A stretch of 64,000 bases of DNA from Chryseobacterium foetidum (GCF_025457425.1 NZ_JAMXIA010000001.1:2046001-2110000), one strand, 5' to 3'. Shown: positions 43,780-52,898, counted from the stretch's first letter. Numbers and translations: made by a program. Notes: generated by a model not told the origin, from the sequence alone.

Positions 43780-45909
43780 ATGTGGAAAAATTTTAAACTG
43801 AATAAATTTTTACTCCTCATTCCATTAACAAGCTTGATGTTTTGTTTCAATTCACCGAAAAATGATGACGAAAAGATGCAGACGATAATGGTGAGTGTAA
43901 AAAACACACTTTCTTATCTTCATTACAGCCCGAAACCCATCAACGATGCCTATTCAAAAGATGTGTACAAACATTATTTTGAAATGGTAGATCCCGGAAA
44001 AAGATATTTCCTGCAGTCTGATATGACAGAATTTGCAAAGCACGAAACCAAACTTGACGACTATCTCAATCAGGGAGATTTGCAGTTTTATAAACTTACA
44101 ATCGACAGATTGTACCAGAGGGTAGACGAAATCGATAAAATCACTCAGGATATTTTCAGCAAACCCATTAATCTTGAAGAAGATGAAGTTTTGATTCTGG
44201 AATCTAAAGATAAGGTGGTTCCTGCCAACAAAACCGAGCAGTACAACGAATGGAGAAAGTACATCAAGTACAACATTCTTCAGGAGGTAGAATCTATGAA
44301 CAGCAAGTATGATGCACAAAAAGAAAAGAAAGATTCTGTACAGAAATACAATCTGAAAGATACCATCAAACTTGAGGTTCTTACGCCACAGCAGAAAATC
44401 CAGAAAGCAACTGATGAGGTGAAAGATTTGGTAAAAGAAACCTTTACAAGATTCAAAAAGAGAAAGAAAATGGATTGGTTTTCTGTGTACATGAATTCTT
44501 ACACAGAAGTTTTTGATCCGCATACAAACTACTATTCGCCAAAAGATAAAGAAGATTTTGATACTCAGTTTACCGGAAAAGTAATCGGTATCGGAGCTAT
44601 TATTCAGGAGAAAAAAGGCAATCTTTATTTGGGAGCATTGACGATTGGGGCACCTGCGTGGAAGTCTAAACAGCTTTCCGAAGGAGATAAAATTTTAAAA
44701 GTAAAATCCAAGCCAAAAGAAGATCACGTCAACGTTGTGGGAATGCTGTCTGATGAAGCTGTAAGATTGATCAGAGGTGAAAAAGGTACGCCTGTGACTT
44801 TAACGGTTCAGAAAAAGGACGGTACAGTAAGAGAAGTGACCATGATTCGTGAAGAAGTGGCTATTGAAGATACTTTTGCAAAAAGCATTATCGTCAATTC
44901 TCCAAACGGAAAAAAATACGGTTTCATTAATTTGCCAAGCTTTAATGCTGATTTTGAAGATGCCAAAGGAAGAAATGCTTCTGACGACATCAAAAATGAA
45001 ATCATCAAGTTAAAAGCCCAAAATATCGAAGGAATTGTATTGGATCTTAGAAATAACGGCGGTGGCTCATTGACGGAAGTGGGTGACATTATGGGACTTT
45101 TTATGAATGCGGGTCCTTACGTTCAGGTAAAAGACGGAAACGGAAAAATTCAGACGCTTAAAAACAAGCAGGAAACACCAATCTGGACTGGTCCGGTAGT
45201 TATTATGCAGAATGAACTTTCGGCGTCAGCATCAGAGATTCTGGCAGGTGCAATGCAGGATTACGGAAGAGCCGTTGTCGTTGGTTCCCCACAATCTTTT
45301 GGAAAAGGAACTGTACAGACTTTTGTAGATTTGAACAGATTTTTAAATACTGAAGATGATTTTGGTTCTTTAAAACTGACAATTCAGAAGTTTTACAGAA
45401 TTACGGGAGAGTCTAACCAGAGAAAAGGTATTGTCTCTGATCTACAGATGAAAGATTTCTTCACTTATGCAGAGATAGGAGAGAGATACGATGATTTCGC
45501 TTTGGCCTGGGATAAAATACCTGCTACAAAATACGATAAGCTGAACTATTTTGATGTAAAAGCTCTTGAAGCTGCCAGCAATGCAAGAATGGCAAAAAAT
45601 ACAAATTATCAGCTTCTGTTGGAGTCTGCACAATGGAGAGAGCAGTTGGATAAAGAGAAAACCATTACTTTGAATATGAATAAATTCAACGATTTGATGA
45701 AACAGAGAAAAGCTCAAATCGAAAAATTCAAGGTTCTTACTAAATTTGATAACGGATTGAAGTTCACTATGTATCCAGCCGAAATCGAAAGAGAGAAAAA
45801 GGATGAAGCCTTCAAAAAGAAGTCTGAAATCTGGGTTAAAAACCTCCGAAAAGACACTTACCTTCAGGAAGCAATGAACATCATTGCAGATATGAGTAAG
45901 AAAGTATAA
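43780..45909 (+). CDS. prc: carboxy-terminal processing protease Prc (Tsp)
   Basis: 709 residues. N-terminal signal-like stretch, helical Tsp N-domain (about 35-230, with FDPHTNYYSPKD), PDZ domain (about 235-330: IGAIIQEKKGNLYLGALTIGAPA), S41 catalytic domain with NNGGGSLTEV, NELSASASEILAG (Ser) and SFGKGTVQTF (Lys), then DUF3340-type C-terminus (from about 540). Periplasmic serine protease degrading tagged or misfolded proteins and peptidoglycan-remodelling enzymes. Strong terminator follows. Confidence 0.93.
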   Translation: MWKNFKLNKFLLLIPLTSLMFCFNSPKNDDEKMQTIMVSVKNTLSYLHYSPKPINDAYSKDVYKHYFEMVDPGKRYFLQSDMTEFAKHETKLDDYLNQGDLQFYKLTIDRLYQRVDEIDKITQDIFSKPINLEEDEVLILESKDKVVPANKTEQYNEWRKYIKYNILQEVESMNSKYDAQKEKKDSVQKYNLKDTIKLEVLTPQQKIQKATDEVKDLVKETFTRFKKRKKMDWFSVYMNSYTEVFDPHTNYYSPKDKEDFDTQFTGKVIGIGAIIQEKKGNLYLGALTIGAPAWKSKQLSEGDKILKVKSKPKEDHVNVVGMLSDEAVRLIRGEKGTPVTLTVQKKDGTVREVTMIREEVAIEDTFAKSIIVNSPNGKKYGFINLPSFNADFEDAKGRNASDDIKNEIIKLKAQNIEGIVLDLRNNGGGSLTEVGDIMGLFMNAGPYVQVKDGNGKIQTLKNKQETPIWTGPVVIMQNELSASASEILAGAMQDYGRAVVVGSPQSFGKGTVQTFVDLNRFLNTEDDFGSLKLTIQKFYRITGESNQRKGIVSDLQMKDFFTYAEIGERYDDFALAWDKIPATKYDKLNYFDVKALEAASNARMAKNTNYQLLLESAQWREQLDKEKTITLNMNKFNDLMKQRKAQIEKFKVLTKFDNGLKFTMYPAEIEREKKDEAFKKKSEIWVKNLRKDTYLQEAMNIIADMSKKV

Positions 45910-45916
45910 AATATAG

Positions 45917-45944
45917 AAAGCCAGCTGATTAGCTGGCTTTTTTT
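45917..45944. terminator. bidirectional terminator between prc and the toxin gene
   Basis: AAAGCCAGCT (45917-45926) pairs with AGCTGGCTTT (45931-45940), loop GATT, followed by TTTT. It abuts the toxin pseudogene stop codon. Confidence 0.88.
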
Positions 45945-46223
45945 ATTTGTCATTATAGTGACCTAAAGATTGAATAACAGTGATGGAAATTTCGCTTTCG
46001 AATATTTCGTATACAAGCCTGTCTCTTTTATTGATAATCCGACTCCAAACTTCTCCATCAAAATGTTTTAACTGTTCAGGTGATCCGAGTCCGGTTCGAG
46101 GATTTCTTCAAGTTCCAGAATTAAAGTTTGAATTTTCTTCATATCTAATTTCCGACCCGATTTCTTTATATCCTTTAAATCATTGATTGCTCTTTTGGAG
46201 TATTTTATTAGATATTTTCCCAT
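45943..46223 (-). pseudogene. YoeB/Txe-family mRNA interferase toxin, frameshifted
   Basis: ATG at 46223 gives MGKYLIKYSKRAINDLKDIK, typical of the Txe/YoeB N-terminus, but the frame ends early at EEILEPDSDHLNS. A second frame continues RTGLGSPEQLKHFDGEVWSR, then INKRDRLVYEIFE and IQSLGHYND to 45943, the standard YoeB C-terminus with catalytic His and Tyr. One missing A near the A3 run (plus strand 46103-46105) explains it; restoring it gives 93 residues. The start overlaps the antitoxin by 16 bases as in functional pairs. The toxin is probably dead unless the frameshift is an artefact. Confidence 0.85.
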
Positions 46224-46420
46224 AGATTTTTAGAATCTATTGATATTAATTTTCCTTCCTTTTTTTCTTTTCTTGCCTCTTCAATTTTGTTTTTCAAATC
46301 CGCAGAGATTTCTTCTGATTCAGATTTTTCTGTTCTGAACTGTATTTTCATTTCTTCAAGTAAAGATTTTAGCAGATTCAACTGTTTTTTATTCTTAGGA
46401 ATAACTAAAAGATTTTCCAT
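46208..46420 (-). CDS. antitoxin-like protein partner of the YoeB-type toxin
   Basis: 70 residues: MENLLVIPKNKKQLNLLKSLLEEMKI then an acidic helix and the C-terminal IDSKNLWENI. Pattern and overlap with the toxin start fit a short antitoxin of the DUF2683-like type found before YoeB/ParE-like toxins in Bacteroidetes. Intact. With its toxin frameshifted it may persist as a protective orphan antitoxin or be on its way to loss. Confidence 0.75.
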   Translation of the reverse strand: MENLLVIPKNKKQLNLLKSLLEEMKIQFRTEKSESEEISADLKNKIEEARKEKKEGKLISIDSKNLWENI

Positions 46421-46485
46421 AAAACTTTATTTTCTACAAAGTTATGCAAAATTTAGAATTGCCTGCTAACTGAATTTAAAGTATC

Positions 46486-46511
46486 AAAAAACCACTACAA
46501 AAATGCAGTGG
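46486..46511 (-). terminator. thiL terminator
   Basis: On the minus strand CCACTGCA pairs with TGTAGTGG (one G-T), followed by six T residues. Just past the thiL stop. Confidence 0.75.
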
Positions 46512-46535
46512 CTTCACAATATTTAAAATTAAATT

Positions 46536-47600
46536 CTAATCATTCTGCTGGTTGCCCAAAAAAGCATCCCAACCCTGCGCCGTTAAAGCCACCAGTTGGT
46601 TTGATCCTCTCGCCACCATAAAGTTTCCTTCCTCTTTTTCAACGGCATGACCGATGATGGTAAAGTCAGGATGGTTTTTCATTTTTTCAAAATCATTCGG
46701 GGAAATTGTGAATAATAATTCATAATCTTCGCCGCCGCTTAAAGCCGTCATTACAGGATTTAAATTAAATTCATCCGCCGTTGTAATCGTCAGATTATCC
46801 ATCGGAACCTTCTCTTCATATAATCTAAAACCCACTTTAGACTGGTCAGATAAATGTAAAATTTCAGATGCTAAACCGTCAGAAATATCAATCATTGACG
46901 TAGGCTTAATGTCCAGTTGTTCCAAAGTCGCCTTTACGTCAGTTCTTGCTTCAGGCTTCAGCTGTCTTTCCAAAATATAATCAAACCCATCCATTTCAGG
47001 CTGCATATTAGGATCAGCAAGGAAAACGGCATGCTCTCTTTCCAAAATCTGAAGTCCCATGTAAGCACCGCCCAAATCTCCGGTTACAACCAATAAATCA
47101 TTCGGCTTTGCTCCGCTTCTTTTAACAATATTTTCTTCGTTTTCAAGTCCGATGGCTGTTATGCTCATGATTAAACCAGCGTTGGAACTCGTTGTATCTC
47201 CGCCGATTAAGTCAACTTTATAGTGTTTACACGCCGCCTGAATTCCCGAATACAATTCTTCCAGAGCTTCCACCGGAAAACGGTTGGAAACTGCCAGAGA
47301 AACCAAAATCTGCGTTGGTGTTGCGTTCATTGCAGCGATATCGCTCAGGTTGACAACCACAGCCTTGTAGCCCAAATGCTTCAACGGAACATATCCAAGG
47401 TTAAAATGTACGCCTTCCGCCAAAACATCGGTAGTTAAGACCACTTTTTTACCTTCGGGATTGATCACAGCCGCATCATCACCAACGCCGAGTTCCGTAG
47501 AATCATTGACGATCGGGAAAAACTGTGTAAGGTGCTTTATCAACCCAAATTCTCCTAATTTGGAAATGGGCGTTAATTCTGGTTCTTTATCTTCAAACAT
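46536..47600 (-). CDS. thiL: thiamine-monophosphate kinase
   Basis: 354 residues of the AIR-synthase-like ATP fold. N-terminal GEFGLIKHL, the motif GVGDDAAVI, LTTDVLAEGVHF, GGDTTSSNAG (about 130-139), MIDISDGLASEI and GGEDYELLFTI are ThiL signatures. It phosphorylates thiamine monophosphate to thiamine diphosphate. The next gene on the same strand (thioesterase) starts far upstream at 48180 across AT-rich repeats. Confidence 0.94.
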   Translation of the reverse strand: MFEDKEPELTPISKLGEFGLIKHLTQFFPIVNDSTELGVGDDAAVINPEGKKVVLTTDVLAEGVHFNLGYVPLKHLGYKAVVVNLSDIAAMNATPTQILVSLAVSNRFPVEALEELYSGIQAACKHYKVDLIGGDTTSSNAGLIMSITAIGLENEENIVKRSGAKPNDLLVVTGDLGGAYMGLQILEREHAVFLADPNMQPEMDGFDYILERQLKPEARTDVKATLEQLDIKPTSMIDISDGLASEILHLSDQSKVGFRLYEEKVPMDNLTITTADEFNLNPVMTALSGGEDYELLFTISPNDFEKMKNHPDFTIIGHAVEKEEGNFMVARGSNQLVALTAQGWDAFLGNQQND

Positions 47601-47685
47601 ATCTTTTTATATAATTGATGTTTGATTATTGATAAATGATTTTGAAGACGTTGTACAGTATCAATCATCATTTATCAATGATCAT

Positions 47686-48180
47686 TTATTTATTAAAAAT
47701 TGCTGGGTCAATATTCTCTGGACGGAAAGGCAGTTTCTTAAAATCTTCTCTCGTCATCAAAATGGTGTCCGCGGTTTTGTATTTATTCATCGCTTCAACT
47801 ACATCGTCCGGTGGAGTGGTCATTTTTCTGAGCATCGTGTCGATCCAGACTCCAGTGGCTTCTGAGGTTGCACAGTGTGAGCCGTCAGGAAGATAAAATT
47901 TGTGTACAAAACGGTAAATCGCCGCATCTTCGGCACATCCGTCGATTTCAAGACTTACAATCACTTTCTGATCGGCAAAAATTTCTTTGAAGAAAGAAAA
48001 TCTCTCGTGCATGATCACCGGACCAATTCCCCAACGGCTCATTTGGGTAACACCCATTTTTTCTTTTTTCATAAAAGCCATTCTCGTCTGTGCACAATAC
48101 TGTACATAAGAAGAGTTGGCAAGGTGTTTATTGGCATCCAGATCGCTCCAGCGAACTTCAAAAGTATGATAGAAAGTCAT
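47686..48180 (-). CDS. acyl-CoA thioesterase, hotdog fold (YbgC/FadM type)
   Basis: 164 residues. FEVRWSDLDANKHLANSSYVQY holds the conserved Asp-x-x-x-His-type active-site region of 4HBT hotdog proteins of YbgC/FadM type. The remaining strands (VIVSLEIDGCAEDAAIYRF, SHCATSEATGVWID) fit. Hydrolyses acyl-CoA or acyl-ACP thioesters; chain-length preference cannot be predicted. Stands alone, preceded by repeats and followed by AT-rich ATTTATCAAT-type sequence. Confidence 0.85.
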   Translation of the reverse strand: MTFYHTFEVRWSDLDANKHLANSSYVQYCAQTRMAFMKKEKMGVTQMSRWGIGPVIMHERFSFFKEIFADQKVIVSLEIDGCAEDAAIYRFVHKFYLPDGSHCATSEATGVWIDTMLRKMTTPPDDVVEAMNKYKTADTILMTREDFKKLPFRPENIDPAIFNK

Positions 48181-48194
48181 TTAAATTTATTTTA

Positions 48195-48449
48195 AACCAC
48201 AAAAGTCACAAAGATTAAATAATTATGATGAAGCTAAAATTCAGCTCATAAAAGTTCAAAAAAGGATTGTGCCTGAGCAGTTGATTTATTGTCACAAAAT
48301 TACTCAAATAAGATGGTTTATAAAAATTGTAGTTTTGCAGAAATAATCCTTTACATAAAGCTTTTGAATTTTTTTGAAAAGATGGAATGATCAGAATCCT
48401 TTTTTGATCTTTTGAAAAAAAAAAGATAGCTTTTGTGACTTTTGTGGTT
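48195..48449. repeat. 255-base intergenic segment with 18-base inverted ends
   Basis: AACCACAAAAGTCACAAA (from 48195) is repeated as its reverse complement TTTGTGACTTTTGTGGTT (48432-48449). Between them is AT-rich non-coding sequence. It fills most of the gap between the divergent thioesterase and flavoprotein genes. MITE-like in form, with no visible target-site duplication. Confidence 0.6.
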
Positions 48450-48460
48450 AAATAAAAACT

Positions 48461-49666
48461 ATGAAGCAAATAATCATTATCGGAGGTGGTGCGGCAGGCT
48501 TTTTCTGCGCAGCCAATCTTGACGGAAGCAAATATAAAATTACGATTTTAGAGCAGAATTCTGATGTTCTTCAGAAAGTTAAAATTTCGGGCGGAGGTCG
48601 CTGCAATGTTACCCATGCCTGTTTTGATCCCAAAGAACTGGTTCAGTTTTATCCTCGTGGAAATAAAGAATTGCTAAGTGTTTTTACCAAATTTCAGACT
48701 GGTGATACGATGGATTGGTTTGAAAAACGAAATATTACGTTAAAAATAGAAAATGACAACAGGGTTTTTCCTGAAAGCAATTCTTCGCAGACGATTATCA
48801 ACACTTTTTTAAATGAAATCCAGAAGAAAAATGTTGAGGTAAAAACAAAATGTTCCGTTAAGGAAATTGAAAAGCTGAATGAAAAATATTTAGTCAAAAC
48901 CAGTTTAGGTGATTTTGAAGCGGATTTTGTGGTGTATTCCACCGGTAGTTCGCCGAAATCTTTAAAGATGATTGAGAATTTAGGGCATAAAATTATTGAT
49001 CTTGTTCCGTCACTGTTTACTTTCAATATCAAAGATGATTTACTGAAAGACCTTTTGGGAACAAGTTTCGAAATGGCAGAAACCTCAATTCCAAAACTGA
49101 AAACGGAAGAGAGTGGACCACTTTTAATTACGCATTGGGGACTTTCGGGGCCAGCGATTTTGAAGATTTCCGCGTGGGAAGCTATCAATCTGGCAAAAGT
49201 GAAATACAATTTCGAAATTGAGGTTAATTTTATTTCAAAATCAAGTGAGGAAGCAGAAGAATTATTTCTTAATTTTAAACAATCCAATCCGAAGAAAACA
49301 ATCGGCTCATCGAAAATTTTTGAGGTAACAAACCGTTTTTGGCAGAGAATTCTGGGAGTTTCGAATGTAAATGTTAACAAACAGGTTGCACAGATTTCCG
49401 GAAAAGAAATGCAGAGCATTATTGAAAATCTTTGCAGAAGAAAATTTCAGGTAACGGGAAAATCGACTTTCAAAGACGAGTTTGTAACCGCCGGAGGTGT
49501 TGATTTAAAGGAAATTAACTTTAAAAACATGTCTTCAAAGATTTTGCCTAATTTTTATATCGCCGGAGAAGTTTTAAATATCGACGCCGTGACGGGAGGA
49601 TTTAATTTTCAGGCTTGCTGGAGTGAAGCATGGCTGATTGCTCAGGATTTGAATAATTTAAACTAA
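48461..49666 (+). CDS. HI0933/YhiN-family FAD-dependent oxidoreductase
   Basis: 401 residues. QIIIIGGGAAGFFCAANL is the FAD Rossmann site, ISGGGRCNVTHACFD is characteristic of the HI0933/YhiN family, and near the end TAGGVDLKEINFKNM and FYIAGEVLNIDAVTGGFNFQ complete the fold. Annotated elsewhere as aminoacetone oxidase family FAD-binding enzyme; the natural reaction is unknown. Cytoplasmic. Confidence 0.9.
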   Translation: MKQIIIIGGGAAGFFCAANLDGSKYKITILEQNSDVLQKVKISGGGRCNVTHACFDPKELVQFYPRGNKELLSVFTKFQTGDTMDWFEKRNITLKIENDNRVFPESNSSQTIINTFLNEIQKKNVEVKTKCSVKEIEKLNEKYLVKTSLGDFEADFVVYSTGSSPKSLKMIENLGHKIIDLVPSLFTFNIKDDLLKDLLGTSFEMAETSIPKLKTEESGPLLITHWGLSGPAILKISAWEAINLAKVKYNFEIEVNFISKSSEEAEELFLNFKQSNPKKTIGSSKIFEVTNRFWQRILGVSNVNVNKQVAQISGKEMQSIIENLCRRKFQVTGKSTFKDEFVTAGGVDLKEINFKNMSSKILPNFYIAGEVLNIDAVTGGFNFQACWSEAWLIAQDLNNLN

Positions 49667-49672
49667 AATATT

Positions 49673-50086
49673 ATGATGAAGAATTTACTGCAAATCTTAT
49701 TGATTCTCAGTTTTGTAAATGCTTTCGGACAGCAAACGAGTGATTTGAAAATAGGAACACCGTCGTTAAATGACAGCATCTACACAATGACAGAACAGGC
49801 AGCTGAATTTCCTGGAGGATTAAATAAATTCAGACAGGGATTAAGCGATAATTTTGATGCGAGCGCTATTAAAGGTAAAGGACAGTTTAGCTGTGAACTT
49901 TCCTTTGTGATTTTAGAAAATGGTCAAATAAGTAATTTAGGTGTTACAGGTAATGATATTGTATTTAATAATGAAGCTATACGAGCTTTAGGCTCAATGA
50001 AGAATAAAGTATGGAAGCCTGGAAAAATAAATGGGGAACTTGTAAAGTCCAGATACAAAATACCTTTTAAGGTTACTTTTGAATAA
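49673..50086 (+). CDS. secreted TonB-C-terminal-like protein, paralogue 1
   Basis: 137 residues, signal peptide (MMKNLLQILLILSFVNAFGQ). The mature part AAEFPGGLNKFRQGLSDN, then SFVILENGQISNLGV, NNEAIRALGSM and VWKPGKINGELVKSRYKIP, is the TonB C-terminal fold without a TonB membrane anchor. Related to the proteins at 52431, 52979 and 53434. Starts six bases after the flavoprotein gene. Role unknown; such periplasmic TonB-C-like proteins are common in Chryseobacterium. Confidence 0.75.
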   Translation: MMKNLLQILLILSFVNAFGQQTSDLKIGTPSLNDSIYTMTEQAAEFPGGLNKFRQGLSDNFDASAIKGKGQFSCELSFVILENGQISNLGVTGNDIVFNNEAIRALGSMKNKVWKPGKINGELVKSRYKIPFKVTFE

Positions 50087-50095
50087 TAACACAAA

Positions 50096-50734
50096 GTGCT
50101 TTCCCTCAAAAAAAACATCCCAATCTTTATAAAAACCCTTCTCATCATCGGTTTTGGATATTTCTTTTGGCTCATGCTGAAGATCACTTTGGAATATGTT
50201 CCGCTTAAAACAGATGTGAGTTTTCTGATGATCAAACAGACCGAAGTGGAAGGAAGACCTGAATATCTTTGGTTTTTCTATACTCACGTTTATACCAGTA
50301 TTTTTGTTTTGCTGGCAGGGTTTTTAGCCATAATCAGAAAAGATTTCGGCTTAAAAAACTTTCACAGAAACGCCGGAAAAATTTATATTTTTCTGATTCT
50401 CTTAGTTGCGGCACCTTCCGGAATTTACATGGGAATTTTTGCCAATGGAGGAATTTTAGCCAAAACATCATTCGTTATTCTGGGTTGTCTGTGGTGGTTT
50501 ACAACTTTTAAAGCTTATCAGTTAGCCCGACAGAAAAGATTTAAAGAACATAAACAGTGGATGTGGCGAAGTTTTGCCCTTACAGTTTCTGCGCTTACTT
50601 TGAGAATCTGGAAGGTAATTATTGTATATTTATTTCATCCAAACCCAATGGATGTTTACGAAATTATCGCGTGGCTCGGTTGGGTTCCAAACTTTATTTT
50701 AATTGAATACTTAATCACAAAAAAACAGATATGA
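50096..50734 (+). CDS. DUF2306-type membrane protein
   Basis: 212 residues from a GTG start; no better ATG exists before the first hydrophobic segment. Six or so hydrophobic segments, with LWFFYTHVYTSIFVLLAGF, NFHRNAGKIYIFLILLVAAPSG and KEHKQWMWRSFALTVSALTLR giving the conserved histidines of DUF2306, which resemble the heme-binding cytochrome-b561-like pattern. Overlaps the next gene by four bases (ATGA). Confidence 0.8.
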   Translation: MLSLKKNIPIFIKTLLIIGFGYFFWLMLKITLEYVPLKTDVSFLMIKQTEVEGRPEYLWFFYTHVYTSIFVLLAGFLAIIRKDFGLKNFHRNAGKIYIFLILLVAAPSGIYMGIFANGGILAKTSFVILGCLWWFTTFKAYQLARQKRFKEHKQWMWRSFALTVSALTLRIWKVIIVYLFHPNPMDVYEIIAWLGWVPNFILIEYLITKKQI

Positions 50735-51648
50735 AAATTGTAAAATTATCGCTTCTTGCTTTCTCAGTTGCCGCTTTGGTAAGCTGTAAAAAGGAAAAAG
50801 GAGCAACAGAAAAACCTAACGAGAGTGTTGCAGAAAAGAAAGATTCTGTAGTAATTCCTGAAATTCACAAAGAATTGTACGGTATTTACACAGGGGAATT
50901 TTTTGGTAAAGGAAAAATTTACGACAGAGAATTTAATGAAAGTTATGAGGGAACGGATTACAGAAAACTATCACTCAAAATCAACAGAATTACAAAAGAT
51001 TCTGTCTACGGACAAAGCATTGTAAACGGAAATCAAAGACCTTTCAGAGGGATTTTTAATGAAACTTCCAATTCATTTATTTTGGATGAACCAGGAAATG
51101 ATAAAACCGACGGAAGATTTGAAGTGAAAATTTACAAGGATTCAATGTCGGGAAGCTGGGCAGCTTATAAAAAAACAGGCATCAATGTTCCTGTAAAGCA
51201 ATTGAAGCTGGCTAAAAAAGAGTTTGCCTACAATCCCAATTTTATGCTTAATGAAGATTCTGATCTCATCGACTGGGAAAATCCAAGGGATTTCAAGGAA
51301 AAATATACTGATGATGATGGTAAAACCGAATCCTACACCACATCAAAAAACAGATTTGCCTCAGACGCAGTTTTCAAAATAAATGCTTCAAAACAGAAAC
51401 TTGCTGAGAAAGATTTGAAAAATCTCAGAAAACTCGATATGGAAATCATTAAAAATGCAGTTTTTGCGAGACACGGTTATGCCTTCAAAAAACCTACATA
51501 CAGATACTTTTTTGAGCAGACAGACTGGTATATTCCGGTTTCAAATAATGTGGATGACCAGCTTTCAAAACTGGAAAAAGACAACGTTGTTCTTTTGAAC
51601 CGTTTCATAAAATATGCAGAAGATAAATACGACCATTTTGGAAGATAA
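50731..51648 (+). CDS. YARHG-domain lipoprotein
   Basis: 305 residues; lipobox VAALVSCKK (Cys about 19). Middle part consists of strands (YGIYTGEFFGKGKIYDRE...), and the C-terminus has the YARHG motif NAVFARHGYAFKKPTYRYFF followed by QTDWYIP. YARHG is an extracellular domain of unknown function that occurs in many bacterial lipoproteins, perhaps in peptidoglycan-related roles. Translationally coupled to the DUF2306 protein. Confidence 0.85.
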   Translation: MKIVKLSLLAFSVAALVSCKKEKGATEKPNESVAEKKDSVVIPEIHKELYGIYTGEFFGKGKIYDREFNESYEGTDYRKLSLKINRITKDSVYGQSIVNGNQRPFRGIFNETSNSFILDEPGNDKTDGRFEVKIYKDSMSGSWAAYKKTGINVPVKQLKLAKKEFAYNPNFMLNEDSDLIDWENPRDFKEKYTDDDGKTESYTTSKNRFASDAVFKINASKQKLAEKDLKNLRKLDMEIIKNAVFARHGYAFKKPTYRYFFEQTDWYIPVSNNVDDQLSKLEKDNVVLLNRFIKYAEDKYDHFGR

Positions 51649-51690
51649 TTTTTTTCAAATCAGATTTTTAAATAAATAAAATCTTTATTC

Positions 51691-51927
51691 ATGGGAAAAC
51701 TGGGCGACTTTGCAATTTTACTTTTTTTACCGATAGTCATACTTTTTCAGATATTTTTAGGATTTATCATCACATCAGTCTGGAAAATAAAGGTCATAGA
51801 AAACGATTCGGTAAAGAAATATTTAACCTTTTGGCTTTATGGTCTTGTAGGCTCCATTGTTGTGGGTGGCGTTGTGATGCTTATGATAACGGTTTTTCAG
51901 AAACTCATGGTATTTCTGTTCAGATAA
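51691..51927 (+). CDS. small two-helix membrane protein
   Basis: 78 residues with hydrophobic segments at about 7-31 and 46-76. No family recognised. Its last 31 bases overlap the 3' end of the convergent DUF2809 gene. Confidence 0.6.
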   Translation: MGKLGDFAILLFLPIVILFQIFLGFIITSVWKIKVIENDSVKKYLTFWLYGLVGSIVVGGVVMLMITVFQKLMVFLFR

Positions 51928-52307
51928 ACCGGAATCAAGAGAAGCAGGCATCCTATGGCATAACACAAAATATCAATCCACGAAAATGAATTTCCAATAA
52001 CGATATGCATGAGGCTTCCTCTTTGGAAGCCTAATTTTTCGGCGATATTAAAATACTGTGCAAACTCAATAAAACATGAAAAAATGAAAATTCCGGCTAT
52101 CAGTTTAATACTGTTCATTTTTATAAAAGTTCTCACAAAAGTGTAAAGTAAGATTACCACAATCACATCACCGAGATAGGCTCTTACGAAGAAATTGTTT
52201 TTTAAAACCGTCGCAATTAAAACTTCGATGCAAAAAAGGAGTAGGGAGAGCAAAAGGTATTTCAGACTGAATTTAATTTTCATTTCATGTTTATTTACTG
52301 CAAACAT
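51897..52307 (-). CDS. DUF2809-type membrane protein
   Basis: 136 residues with about four hydrophobic segments. The motif GDVIVVILLYTFVRTF, FSCFIEFAQYFNIAEKLG and GNSFSWIDILCYAIGC match DUF2809, a family of small integral membrane proteins with no known activity. The ATG at 52307 may be slightly early: MKIKFSLKYLL at 52283 is an alternative start. Confidence 0.8.
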   Translation of the reverse strand: MFAVNKHEMKIKFSLKYLLLSLLLFCIEVLIATVLKNNFFVRAYLGDVIVVILLYTFVRTFIKMNSIKLIAGIFIFSCFIEFAQYFNIAEKLGFQRGSLMHIVIGNSFSWIDILCYAIGCLLLLIPVYLNRNTMSF

Positions 52308-52430
52308 AATTTATTTGTCAAAAAAAAGCCAATTTTATTAATAACAATTTAGATGAAAACGTATCAAAGGCATTTTTTTTGTAACGAAAGCGTTGTTGAT
52401 AATTATTTTAATTTTGTAAAAAATTATTGA

Positions 52431-52898
52431 ATGAAAAAGTTATTTATAATATTAATGCTTGCTTCATTAGGAGTAAATACAAATGCACAGACCAAACCCA
52501 GCTCTGAAACAACTGCAAAACCGCAAGTTGCTAAAACCGTTGAAGAGCTGCCAGACTACGCCGAGCTTCAGAAAAAACTTGACCTGAAAGACGTAGTTAC
52601 AATGGCCGATGAAGAACCGGAATACCCGGGAGGCAAAAAACTTTATTTATACAAGGTGTCTGAGAATATGCCGATTATCGATATTAAAAATAAAGAGCAG
52701 TTCAGCACCACCATATACGTTATTGTAGAGAAAGACGGCTACGTAAGAAAATATGCCGCCATCAGCAAAAACAAAAAACACGCTGCTGCAGGCGAAGAAG
52801 CCGTAAAAAAAGTTTTCGAAAGGTGGAAGCCAGCCAAAGTTGGAGGTAAACCTGTACGTTATATTTTCTATATTCCCATAGGTTTGAGAAAATGGTAA
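52431..52898 (+). CDS. secreted TonB-C-terminal-like protein, paralogue 2
   Basis: 155 residues, signal peptide (MKKLFIILMLASLGVNTNAQ), a polar linker (about 20-55), then EYPGGKKLYLYKVSENMP, YVIVEKDGYVRKYA and VFERWKPAKVGGKPVRYIFYIP, the TonB-C-like fold. The upstream TAATTTTG (52409-52416) could be a -7 element. A terminator follows. Confidence 0.75.
   Translation: MKKLFIILMLASLGVNTNAQTKPSSETTAKPQVAKTVEELPDYAELQKKLDLKDVVTMADEEPEYPGGKKLYLYKVSENMPIIDIKNKEQFSTTIYVIVEKDGYVRKYAAISKNKKHAAAGEEAVKKVFERWKPAKVGGKPVRYIFYIPIGLRKW

Noticed and set aside
45980-46186. Plus-strand frame opposite the toxin gene
   Set aside because: Antisense to the frameshifted YoeB-like gene, and its translation has no protein character.
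48694-49419. Long minus-strand frame inside the flavoprotein gene
   Set aside because: Ser/Phe-rich shadow; the plus strand has clear FAD motifs.
52382-52430. Full TTG/TAnnTTTG promoter for paralogue 2
   Set aside because: The -7 box TAATTTTG is there but no TTG lies at 17-23 bases from it.
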